Shown piece after piece: positions 25,641 to 33,487 of a stretch of DNA of 39,125 nucleotides. This DNA comes from a bacterium (GTDB lineage Bacteria; Calditrichota; Calditrichia; RBG-13-44-9; J042). The stretch is from assembly GCA_015485355.1 (NCBI GenBank), contig WFTQ01000006.1, positions 1-39,125 on the forward strand, given 5' to 3'. The position numbers were made by a program, and so were the translations under genes. The notes under the pieces were generated by a model. It had not been told where the DNA came from and searched no databases. It was given only the letters and a program-made list of their open reading frames with translations. How positions within the stretch are numbered: position 1 is the first letter of the stretch; each line of letters opens with the position of its first letter.

Positions 25641-27404
25641 TTAGCCAACCATCACGTTTTCCCGGGGATAATCGTAATGCACCGTCTCCCGAGGAGCGGT
25701 AATGGCCAGAGACATGGTGAGGGCACCCAGACGCCCAAAAAACATGAGCAAAATGACAATACACTTGCCGGTAGGGGTTAGGTCCGGAGTAATACCGCGA
25801 GACAATCCCACCGTGCCGAAAGCGGAAAACGCCTCGAACAGCAGATCAACCAAATCTTTCTGCTCTACCAAAGTCAGTAGCAAAACGGAAATAAAAATAA
25901 ACAACAACGAGAATAAGAAGACGACCAGGGCCCGATTCAGTACCGTAAAAGGGATGTTTTTTTTGAACAAGTGAAGGCGATTTTTTCCCCGAATAACGGC
26001 AAAGACGCCGGCGGTTAAAATACTCACGGTAGTGGTCTTGATTCCCCCGCCCGTGGAACCCGGAGAAGCCCCGATAAACATCAACACCAGAAATATGAGA
26101 ACTGTAGGCAAGGTCAGCTGAGCCATATCCAAGGTATTAAAACCAGCCGTTCGTGTGGTGATGGACTGAAAGAGGCTGTGAAGGATCCGTTGCGGCCAGG
26201 ACAACCCCTCCAGGGTATTGTGGGCTTCAAAGAGGAGATAACTTCCCATTCCCAGCCCGATCAGTCCGCCGGATACCCACAAAACAATCCGGGTCTGCAC
26301 AGACCAAATGCGTTTGCGACCGGTGGACGGCCGCAGATTCATCCCACTTAAATTCAACAACACGGGAAATCCCAAACCGCCCAGGACGATTAATACCATA
26401 ACCGTTCCCAATACCAGATAATTGGTCTGAAATTCCACCATACTGCTGGAATATAGAGAAAAACCGGCATTGCAGAAGGCTGAAATGCTGTGGAAAACGG
26501 CACTATACAGCCGCATGCTCCAATCCGGGTGAACCTCTTCCAGGCCGAAAAACAACAGAACGGTGCCCACCAGTTCAAACCCGAAGGTGACCAGGATGGT
26601 GTAGAATAATAATTTTCCGATGAGCCCCATGTTCTCATAATTCAGAATTTCTCGCAGCATGGACTTTTCCCGCAAGGAGATGCTGCGTCTCAAGATCAAT
26701 GCAAAGAAAGAAGAATAGGTCATCAGTCCCAACCCTCCAATCTGGATCAGGATCAGGATAATCCACTGCCCCAGAGGAGAGAAGTAATTGCCCGTGTCTA
26801 CCACAATCAAGCCGGTCACGCAGGTGGCACTGGTAGCCGTAAACAGGGCATCTAAAAAAGATATCTGGTTACCGGGTTGAACGGCTCGGGGAAGGAGCAA
26901 CAGGCCGGTCCCGATTAAAATAATGATCAGAAAACTTCCTAACAAAATCTGGGCGGGATGCAGACGGAGCATGGAAATGCGCTGATTAAACCGCACCGCC
27001 TGAATCACAAAAGTAAAAATGAGGAAAACCTGAAAAGCCACCATGTAGAGCTTGGTGATCTTGGCAACCTCGCCTTTTTGAATCACCTCGCGGAAAAAAT
27101 CCAATCCAATATGCCGAATCAATAACACGCTTTGTAATAGAATAAAAAACACCAGTAACAGGTCGAACCAGCGGGCTTTCATATACTCCCAATGGTCGCG
27201 GGCAAAGGCGAACTTCACCAGGGCCTGAAAGACAAAGAACCAGACGATCAGAATATCCAACACATGCAAGTAGGCTTCCTGGCGCGGGGTAAGGTAGAAA
27301 CCATATTCGGCTATCAGGGATACAAAAGCCAGCAGGGAGATAATCAACAGCAGACCATTCAATACCTGGACAATAGGTCGGCCTTGCGCTCGATAATGTT
27401 CCAT
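25641..27404 (-). CDS. trkH: TrkH/KtrB-type potassium transporter with extra N-terminal membrane domain
   Basis: The 587-residue membrane protein has the four pore-loop repeats of the Trk/Ktr/HKT superfamily: TATSATCVTGL, HSISAFCNAGFSLYS, QSITTRTAGFNTLDM and EAFSAFGTVGLSRGI. Each carries the conserved glycine that lines the selectivity filter. The segment before the first pore (about 1-145) adds several membrane helices (LLLIISLLAFVSLIAEYGF, ILIVWFFVFQALVKF, FDLLLVFFILLQSVLL), as seen in many Bacteroidota-like TrkH proteins. No TrkA/KtrA regulatory partner is in the window. It would mediate K+ uptake at the inner membrane, depending on the transmembrane voltage or ion gradient. The ATG at 27404 is chosen because the protein opens there cleanly. 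Confidence 0.92.
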   Translation of the reverse strand: MEHYRAQGRPIVQVLNGLLLIISLLAFVSLIAEYGFYLTPRQEAYLHVLDILIVWFFVFQALVKFAFARDHWEYMKARWFDLLLVFFILLQSVLLIRHIGLDFFREVIQKGEVAKITKLYMVAFQVFLIFTFVIQAVRFNQRISMLRLHPAQILLGSFLIIILIGTGLLLLPRAVQPGNQISFLDALFTATSATCVTGLIVVDTGNYFSPLGQWIILILIQIGGLGLMTYSSFFALILRRSISLREKSMLREILNYENMGLIGKLLFYTILVTFGFELVGTVLLFFGLEEVHPDWSMRLYSAVFHSISAFCNAGFSLYSSSMVEFQTNYLVLGTVMVLIVLGGLGFPVLLNLSGMNLRPSTGRKRIWSVQTRIVLWVSGGLIGLGMGSYLLFEAHNTLEGLSWPQRILHSLFQSITTRTAGFNTLDMAQLTLPTVLIFLVLMFIGASPGSTGGGIKTTTVSILTAGVFAVIRGKNRLHLFKKNIPFTVLNRALVVFLFSLLFIFISVLLLTLVEQKDLVDLLFEAFSAFGTVGLSRGITPDLTPTGKCIVILLMFFGRLGALTMSLAITAPRETVHYDYPRENVMVG

Positions 27405-27771
27405 GGCATCAGTTATTAATGATGGCGTAAATTAGGAGGTTCTTCCTGTTAAATAAACGGAAAAATCAAAAAATCAACGGGAAATGTTCGCTCTACGGCG
27501 TCCTCGGGAGGAGAAAAAGCCTGGAGCGACACCGGCAACCCCGGCGGAACGGAAAACCGTTTCGGCCTGCAATAAGCGGGTATCGCGGGGAGATTATGCC
27601 ACTTTGCCAGCCCCGAAAAGGGGCGGGACATAATGGCACAAGAGACCATCAGGCGAATTTTTTTAGATAATCCACTGTAAAATCATTAGATAGCGCTACA
27701 GGATACTTATGGCACTGTATTTGCAAAATTACCAAACGGTCACTATGTTGTACCTAAAGGAGGTGAACACA
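27405..27771. other. Divergent intergenic stretch between trkH and the lon cluster
   Basis: About 370 nt with no credible gene. On the minus strand TAATTT (27434-27429) could be a -10 for trkH with a poor TTTATT -35. On the plus strand TTGCAA (27721-27726), 17 nt and TATGTT (27744-27749) are a weak promoter candidate for the small membrane protein/lon cluster. TAGCGCTA near 27692 is a small palindrome. Confidence 0.35.
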
Positions 27772-28008
27772 ATGTGGGATATCTTCTCCATACTCTTTGA
27801 AGAAAAGGAACAGTCCTGGTGGAACTATTTGCTGACGGGGCTGTTCTTCATTTTAGCAGGAATCGTAATAATCCTGGTACCACAAATTCTCGTCGCTTTG
27901 GTGGCTTCGGTACTGATCGTTATCGGACTGGTCATTGTCTTCTTTGCCTGGCAGCTGCGAAACATTCACCGATCGCATCGTAAGATTCGCATTGAATATT
28001 TAGACTAA
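27772..28008 (+). CDS. Small membrane protein ahead of lon
   Basis: A 78-residue protein whose ATG at 27772 follows an almost perfect ribosome-binding site AAAGGAGGTG (27756-27765). The longer open frame beginning at 27709 has no such site and lacks membrane features. The protein has two hydrophobic helices (about 18-35 and 38-58, YLLTGLFFILAGIVIILVP and VALVASVLIVIGLVIVFF) joined by a short turn, and a basic C-terminus (RNIHRSHRKIRIEYLD) expected to be cytoplasmic. I do not recognise the family. It precedes lon by 22 nt and is likely co-transcribed with it. Confidence 0.7.
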   Translation: MWDIFSILFEEKEQSWWNYLLTGLFFILAGIVIILVPQILVALVASVLIVIGLVIVFFAWQLRNIHRSHRKIRIEYLD

Positions 28009-28030
28009 AACAGAAAGGGGTTGAGACCAT

Positions 28031-30442
28031 ATGACGCAACAGCGCACGAAGGAAGAAATCCATATTCCGGAAAGACTGCCGATTATTCCGGTACGTAATA
28101 CGGTTTTCTTTCCTCATCAATTCATACCGTTGGCTATAGGACGGCCCAAGTCGCTACGGTTAATTGAATATGCCTTGAAAGAAAACACACTGATTGGTGT
28201 CGTCGCCCAGAAGGAAGGGAGCATTGACGACCCGTCTCCCGATGATCTCTATAACGTCGGGACTGTAGCACGCATTCTGAAAGTGATTGACCTTCCCGAT
28301 GGCAGCAAAAGCGCATTCATTCAGGGCATCTCGCGCTTTAAGATCCACCAATTTATCCAGAAGGAGCCCTTCTTTGCGGCGGCAATCGAGGTGGTTTCGG
28401 AGACTTACCCGAAGGACGATCTGAAAATCGAGGCGCTGGCCACCAATTTAAAGAATCTTTTCCAGAAGGCTTCTGACCTGGCCCCCGAGATCACCACCGA
28501 GCACCAGGCCATGATTTCCAATCTTCGGGAACCGGCGGTGGTGGGCGACCTGGTCATCGCTTTTACCAACCTGCCGGTGGACGAAAAACAGGAAATCCTC
28601 GAAATCTTTGACGTCGAAAAACGCCTGGAAAAAGTGACCTATGTATTCAATCGTTATCTGCAGACGCTGGAGCTGGGAAAGAAAATCCAATCCGAAGTGC
28701 AGGACGAGATCAGCCGTAGTCAGCGGGAAATGTACTTGCGCCAGCAATTGAAAGCCATCCAGAAGGAATTAGGGGAATATGAGGAAACCTCCGATGTCGG
28801 TGACTTGAAGAAACGTCTGGAGAAGGCCGATTTGCCGGAGGAAGTACGCAAGGTGGCGGAAAAAGAACTCGACCGGCTTTCTCGGATGCATCCGGCTTCC
28901 GCGGAATACACCGTTTCCCGGACCTATCTGGAATGGCTCATCGATTTACCGTGGACAATCAGCACGGTGGACAATCTGGATATCGAGGCGGTGCAGAAAA
29001 AACTGGATTCCGACCATTATGGACTGGAAAAGGTAAAAAAACGCATTCTGGAATATCTGGCCGTCCGGAAATTGAAAAACGACATGCGCGGTCCCATCCT
29101 CTGCTTTGTGGGTCCTCCCGGGGTGGGCAAAACCTCTTTGGGGCGTTCCATTGCCGAGGCCCTGGGACGGAACTTTGTACGCATTTCCTTAGGTGGAGTG
29201 CGAGACGAAGCCGAAATCCGAGGACATCGCCGTACCTATATCGGGGCTCTGCCCGGGCGAATCATCCAGGGCATCAAACGGGCCGGTTCCAACAATCCCG
29301 TATTCATGCTGGACGAGATTGATAAGGTAGGCGCGGACTTTCGCGGGGATCCTTCCGCCGCGCTGTTGGAAGTCCTGGACCCGGAACAGAATCATTCCTT
29401 CAGCGATCACTATCTGGAAGTGCCGTTTGATCTATCCAAAGTGATGTTTATTGCCACCGCCAACATGCAGGATACCATCATCCCTGCTTTGCGGGATCGT
29501 ATGGAAATCATCGAGATCCCCAGTTACATCGAAGAGGAAAAAGTGCAAATCGCCAAACATTTTCTGGTTCCCAAACAGATTAAGGAACACGGATTATTGG
29601 ATGACTGGATTGACTTTAAAGACGAAGCCCTGCACCGCATCATTCGCGCTTACACCCGGGAAGCGGGCGTCCGGAACCTGGAGCGCCAGATTGCGGCCAT
29701 CTGTCGTGGGGTGGCCAAAGAGGTCGCCTCGGGTCAAAAGGAGAAAACCGTCGTCACCGCCGAGGTGCTGCCGCAATTTCTGGGACCGGAAAAATATTAC
29801 AGCGAGGTGGCCGAACGCATTGACGAACCGGGCGTGGCCACCGGATTGGCCTGGACCCCCATGGGTGGAGACATCCTCTTTGTGGAAGCCACGAAGATGG
29901 AAGGGACCGGGAAACTCATTCTAACCGGGCAACTGGGAGAGGTGATGAAAGAATCGGCCCAGGCGGCCTTAAGCTACATCCGGGCGCATGCCGAAGAATT
30001 CGGCATCGAAAAAAACTTCCACGAAAAATACGACATCCACATCCACGTGCCTGCCGGTGCCATTCCCAAAGATGGTCCTTCGGCCGGGGTCACTATATTT
30101 ATCGCCCTTTTATCGTTACTCACAGGCCGGCTGGTTAACAACGATGTGGCCATGACCGGCGAAATCACCCTGCGAGGCAAGGTCCTCCCGGTGGGAGGGA
30201 TCAAGGAAAAGGTGCTGGCCGCCCACCGATCGGGCATTAAAAAGGTCATTCTTCCCGAGCGGAACGCAGCCGATACGGTGGAAATTCCTGAACCGGTAAA
30301 ACACGAAATGAAATTCCTCTTTGTCAAAAAAATGGCGGATTTGGTGAAACATGCACTGAGCAACCGGAAAGCGAATCGCAACCACAAGGGTAAACAAAAA
30401 GAGGAGGCCGTGGCCGCAACGACCGCCGAAAAGGAAAGGTAG
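28031..30442 (+). CDS. lon: ATP-dependent protease Lon
   Basis: The 803-residue protease degrades damaged and regulatory proteins in the cytoplasm. The N-terminal substrate-recognition domain begins PERLPIIPVRNTVFFPHQFIPLAIGR. The AAA+ module shows Walker A GPPGVGKTS (about residues 360-368) and Walker B MLDEIDKV. The peptidase domain has the catalytic serine in PKDGPSAG (about residue 684) and lysine in GGIKEKVLAAHR. Length is typical of bacterial LonA. The ATG at 28031 follows AAAGGGG. The C-terminal tail (NRKANRNHKGKQKEEAVAATTAEKER) is basic, then acidic, and lies outside the conserved domain. The downstream DnaJ-type gene starts within 10 nt of the stop. Confidence 0.97.
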   Translation: MTQQRTKEEIHIPERLPIIPVRNTVFFPHQFIPLAIGRPKSLRLIEYALKENTLIGVVAQKEGSIDDPSPDDLYNVGTVARILKVIDLPDGSKSAFIQGISRFKIHQFIQKEPFFAAAIEVVSETYPKDDLKIEALATNLKNLFQKASDLAPEITTEHQAMISNLREPAVVGDLVIAFTNLPVDEKQEILEIFDVEKRLEKVTYVFNRYLQTLELGKKIQSEVQDEISRSQREMYLRQQLKAIQKELGEYEETSDVGDLKKRLEKADLPEEVRKVAEKELDRLSRMHPASAEYTVSRTYLEWLIDLPWTISTVDNLDIEAVQKKLDSDHYGLEKVKKRILEYLAVRKLKNDMRGPILCFVGPPGVGKTSLGRSIAEALGRNFVRISLGGVRDEAEIRGHRRTYIGALPGRIIQGIKRAGSNNPVFMLDEIDKVGADFRGDPSAALLEVLDPEQNHSFSDHYLEVPFDLSKVMFIATANMQDTIIPALRDRMEIIEIPSYIEEEKVQIAKHFLVPKQIKEHGLLDDWIDFKDEALHRIIRAYTREAGVRNLERQIAAICRGVAKEVASGQKEKTVVTAEVLPQFLGPEKYYSEVAERIDEPGVATGLAWTPMGGDILFVEATKMEGTGKLILTGQLGEVMKESAQAALSYIRAHAEEFGIEKNFHEKYDIHIHVPAGAIPKDGPSAGVTIFIALLSLLTGRLVNNDVAMTGEITLRGKVLPVGGIKEKVLAAHRSGIKKVILPERNAADTVEIPEPVKHEMKFLFVKKMADLVKHALSNRKANRNHKGKQKEEAVAATTAEKER

Positions 30443-30451
30443 GTGATCGGA

Positions 30452-31402
30452 ATGGACCCGAAAAAAAATTATTATAAAATTTTGGGGGTAAGCGAAAACG
30501 CCGGTGAAGAAGAGATTAAACAGGCCTATCGACGGCTGGCGAAAGAATACCACCCGGATCGCCGGGGCGGGGACAAAGCCGCCGAAGAGCGGTTTAAAGA
30601 AATCAGCGAGGCCTACAGCGTATTGAGTGACCCCCAACGGCGACAAGAATACGACATGCTGCGAAAAAATCCTTTCATGGGTCAAGGGGGATTTTCTTTC
30701 GGAGGTCAACGGCCGGGGGGGTATCGGGTACACTTCCAAAACAGCGGTTTTGATCACCTCGGCGATCTGCTCGGTAATTTGTTTGGATTCGATGGCCGTT
30801 CCCGAGGCCGGAAAATGGAAGACGTTTTCAATAGCCGTTTTGATCTGGAAGACCTGTTTGGCCCGACCCACACCCATGTCGGTCGGGGTTCGGATGTGGA
30901 AACGCGTATCACCATCCCTTTTGAACTGGCCGCCAATGGTGGGGAAACGGTTATCACCACCGGTGCGGGCAGAAAGGTGAAAATTAAAATCCCCCCCGGC
31001 ATCGAAAACGGAAAGCGCATTCGGATTCGCGGACATGGGGCACCGGCTCCCGGCGGGGGTCCCCCGGGTGATTTGTACGTTCGAATCACCGTCGCCCCTC
31101 ACCCGGAGTTTGAACGGAAGGGCAAAGACATATACTCCAATGCCTATATCAATATTGCCCAGGCCATATTGGGAACCGAAATCGAAGTGCGCACCATCGA
31201 TGGAAAAAAGATTAAATTGAAAATTCCACCGGGAACCAGCGGCGGAAAGGTTTTTCGCCTACCGGGCATGGGCGTTCCCGGCGATACCGGGCGGGGGGAT
31301 CATTATGTGCGAATTCATATAACCGTACCCGATAACTTGACCCCCCGGCAACTGAAAGAATTTAAAGAATGGGCCCGCAAAGTGGGCCTGATCAATGGGT
31401 AA
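30452..31402 (+). CDS. DnaJ-type co-chaperone without zinc fingers (CbpA-like)
   Basis: The 316-residue protein starts with a J-domain: NYYKILGVSENAGEEEIKQAYRRLAKEYHPDRRGG carries the HPD tripeptide that stimulates DnaK. A glycine/phenylalanine-rich region (about 75-115, GQGGFSFGGQRPGGYRV) follows, then two C-terminal substrate-binding domains (about 145-225, about 230-310, ETRITIPFELAANGGETVI and IEVRTIDGKKIKLKIPPGTSGG). The four-fold CxxCxGxG zinc-finger domain of DnaJ is absent, so it is a type B (CbpA-like) J protein. The ATG at 30452 is preceded by GG-rich sequence near the Lon stop; a GTG at 30443 is in frame. Linked to lon, it is a proteostasis gene. Confidence 0.93.
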   Translation: MDPKKNYYKILGVSENAGEEEIKQAYRRLAKEYHPDRRGGDKAAEERFKEISEAYSVLSDPQRRQEYDMLRKNPFMGQGGFSFGGQRPGGYRVHFQNSGFDHLGDLLGNLFGFDGRSRGRKMEDVFNSRFDLEDLFGPTHTHVGRGSDVETRITIPFELAANGGETVITTGAGRKVKIKIPPGIENGKRIRIRGHGAPAPGGGPPGDLYVRITVAPHPEFERKGKDIYSNAYINIAQAILGTEIEVRTIDGKKIKLKIPPGTSGGKVFRLPGMGVPGDTGRGDHYVRIHITVPDNLTPRQLKEFKEWARKVGLING

Positions 31403-31630
31403 ATCCCTGCCCTCCCGCCTTCCCGGCATTGGGATTGCCCGGAGACGCCGGGGGTGAACCTCCTATACGATCCAGGAAAGGGATCCTTTACAATTTTTTC
31501 AAAACAGGCCTTTTTTTAAGGCGATCTCGGTTATTCTGCATCCGGGGGGAGTCCAGACGAAGCGGAGGATCGACCTCGGCGGAAACCCTTGCATCTATAA
31601 AAAAGGACGGCGGGAAGGCAGCGCCTGCCC

Positions 31631-32911
31631 TCACCCGGTTTGTTGCCGGAGGTATTCTTTCAACCATCCGGTGGTGACAGAACGGGGCCGGAAAATGGGC
31701 AACATTAAGGCCCGACTAACGATGAGCTGGGCGGAAATTCCCATTATCTGGGCCAGAGCAAAAAGTACGGGATAAAAGTCCATTTCCCTCATACCAAAAT
31801 GATAAAGCAGCACGCCGGATATGGCATCAATGTTGGGATAAGGGTCTTTTACCTTCCCGATTTTTTTGAGAATCGGGGGCACCACGCGGGACAAGGCATC
31901 CAGTATCTGGAACAATTCGTTTTCCCCGGCCACCTGTTTTCCGAATTGATGCAGCACCAGGAATCGGGGATCTTGGTCCCGTAATACCGCATGACCAAAT
32001 CCAGGGATGATTTTTCTCTGCTCGAGATAATCCCAGACGAATCGCTCCAATTGCTCATCGGAAGGCACCCCTTGAAAATGCTCAAAAATCTTTCTGGCAA
32101 ATTGAACCGATTCCTGATTGGCCATTCCGTGAATCGGCCCCGCAAGGCCATTCACTCCCGCGGAAATGCTGAAATACAGATCGGACAGTGCGGAATTCAC
32201 AATCCGGCTGCTGTTAACGGTAACATTGCCCCCCTCATGATCGGAATGCACAACCAGATATTTGCGAATATATTCCTGAAAGATCGGGAGATCCGTCTCG
32301 AGGCCGAGCATATAGGCAAAATTGGAACCCCAATCCAGATCGGATCGGGGCGGCAGGGGAACCGCATTGCGATATTTGATGCGATAAATGCCGGCGACAA
32401 TGACCGGAGCCCGGGCCAAAATGGTTAAAGCATCTTCCAAAGTGGCCTCCCAATGCTTTTCCCGGGGTAGCCCCCGCCGGTACTGGTTTAAAAATACCGA
32501 CTCATGCTCCATGGCCAGCAGACAGATGCTGAATATGGCCATGGGTTGACTATCCTTCGGCAGATTACGGATAATTCGCCAAATATAATCCGGCACCTGT
32601 TGCCGTTCTCTCAACTCCGCTTGCAATTGTTTCAGGGCCCGGGAATCGGGTATCTCTCCGGTACAGAGCAGAAAAAAAATCTCTTCCGGGAGGCGCTCGG
32701 TGAGCTCCGAAATATGACGCCCCCGGATAAACAAACCTTTTTGCGGATCCACAAACGATGTATCGCAAACCAGGGAGCGGACGCCCCGCAACCCTCGATA
32801 TAACTGTTCTACGGTTACCGCATCCACCGGTATGCGGGCATGGTGCTGAAGCAATGCCTGCATCTCCCGGCGCCACTGGGGAATCCGTTGTTGCAATCGC
32901 TTTTTCAGCAT
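31631..32911 (-). CDS. gltA: Citrate synthase, mitochondrial/eukaryotic-like type
   Basis: The 426-residue enzyme condenses acetyl-CoA and oxaloacetate to citrate. It shows the active-site block VVHSDHEGGNVTVNSSRIV (His for oxaloacetate), NGLAGPIHGMANQES (His), IPGFGHAVLRDQDPR, and YPNIDAISGVLLYHFG (catalytic Asp). The wording SDHEGGN, GLAGPIHG and MNGLAGP-like sequence are nearer to mitochondrial than to Gram-negative hexameric GltA proteins. The start is ATG 32911 (TTG 32914 is adjacent), preceded by AAGGAAAGG. It is transcribed alone, convergent with the DnaJ gene. The catalytic residues appear intact. Confidence 0.95.
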   Translation of the reverse strand: MLKKRLQQRIPQWRREMQALLQHHARIPVDAVTVEQLYRGLRGVRSLVCDTSFVDPQKGLFIRGRHISELTERLPEEIFFLLCTGEIPDSRALKQLQAELRERQQVPDYIWRIIRNLPKDSQPMAIFSICLLAMEHESVFLNQYRRGLPREKHWEATLEDALTILARAPVIVAGIYRIKYRNAVPLPPRSDLDWGSNFAYMLGLETDLPIFQEYIRKYLVVHSDHEGGNVTVNSSRIVNSALSDLYFSISAGVNGLAGPIHGMANQESVQFARKIFEHFQGVPSDEQLERFVWDYLEQRKIIPGFGHAVLRDQDPRFLVLHQFGKQVAGENELFQILDALSRVVPPILKKIGKVKDPYPNIDAISGVLLYHFGMREMDFYPVLFALAQIMGISAQLIVSRALMLPIFRPRSVTTGWLKEYLRQQTG

Positions 32912-33138
32912 CAAGCCTTTCCTTTTTCTCCCAGAGAAAGATAACTTCCGGAGCCGGGGAATACAACCGAACGATATTTTTTCTTACTTCAAGAATATCA
33001 ACCCATTAGAAACAGCAAAAAATTTTAAAAAACTGCAAAATAAAATTTGAATATCGATCACAAGGTATTTAAATTACCTGATAAAATTTTGGTGAAGGTG
33101 ATAAGAAACGCCGGGGTCACCAGGAGGAGGAAGTTTCC
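32912..33138. other. Divergent intergenic stretch between citrate synthase and the prkA cassette
   Basis: An A/T-rich region carrying promoters for both sides. On the plus strand TTGAAT (33047-33052), 17 nt and TAAATT (33070-33075) form the best promoter for the prkA cassette. AGGTA-TTTAAAT-TACCT (33063-33079) is an inverted repeat straddling that -10 and could be an operator. On the minus strand a TTGATA near 33001-32996 may serve citrate synthase. Confidence 0.4.
33047..33075 (+). promoter_or_regulatory. Predicted promoter of the prkA-yeaH-spoVR cassette
   Basis: TTGAAT (33047-33052), 17 nt, TAAATT (33070-33075). It gives a leader of about 400 nt before prkA, which contains a mini-ORF and a hairpin. 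Confidence 0.4.
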
Positions 33139-33195
33139 ATGTTACCCTGTAGAATTTTAAAGTCGGTTGAAAGATCGGTCGATACTTTTAACTGA
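33139..33195 (+). CDS. Possible leader mini-ORF (18 residues) upstream of prkA
   Basis: An ATG at 33139 lies 8 nt after AGGAGGAGG (33122-33130), one of the strongest ribosome-binding sequences in the window. It opens an 18-residue frame, MLPCRILKSVERSVDTFN, ended by TGA at 33193-33195. It sits about 290 nt upstream of prkA within the predicted leader. Nothing about its sequence shows family membership. It could be a leader peptide, a decayed gene start, or a chance purine-rich run. Confidence 0.3.
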   Translation: MLPCRILKSVERSVDTFN

Positions 33196-33411
33196 ATTTG
33201 GAAAGATATTCATAACAGGGACGTTGACCGATGAAGACCGAAGATGCTGGAAAACAGGGATGGTTGGAAATCATCTTCTCGATCCAATGCGGGTGTTACG
33301 CGGTCAGAATACGGTTTAGCGGAACCTGGAGCGAATCAAGCATTTGCGCTTCCGTTTGTTGCTTCTCGACTTCCTGCCCTTTTCTAAAATCCAAATTCAT
33401 TTAAGGCGAGC

Positions 33412-33434
33412 GGTTCGGGGAAGTCACCCGAACC
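33412..33434 (+). promoter_or_regulatory. Hairpin in the prkA leader
   Basis: GGTTCGGG (33412-33419) pairs with CCCGAACC (33427-33434) across a 7-nt loop, about 38 nt before the prkA ribosome-binding site (CAGGAGGT, 33473-33480). No T-run follows immediately, so translation or stability control is as likely as termination. Confidence 0.35.
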
Positions 33435-33487
33435 CGACGATCTGAAAATAAAAATGGGTGAAGTATATTTATCAGGAGGTATAGGTT

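Noticed and set aside
31580-31630. Possible intrinsic terminator after citrate synthase (short GGCAG/CTGCC stem, T-run on minus strand about 20 nt away)
   Set aside because: The stem is only 5 bp and is too far from the T-run to call with confidence.
33231-33404. A 57-residue, six-cysteine open frame (starting MKTEDAGKQGWLE) between the leader mini-ORF and the prkA hairpin
   Set aside because: It lacks a ribosome-binding site, is rich in rare-looking Cys/Ser runs, and has no family resemblance. Chance open frame in the leader is more likely.
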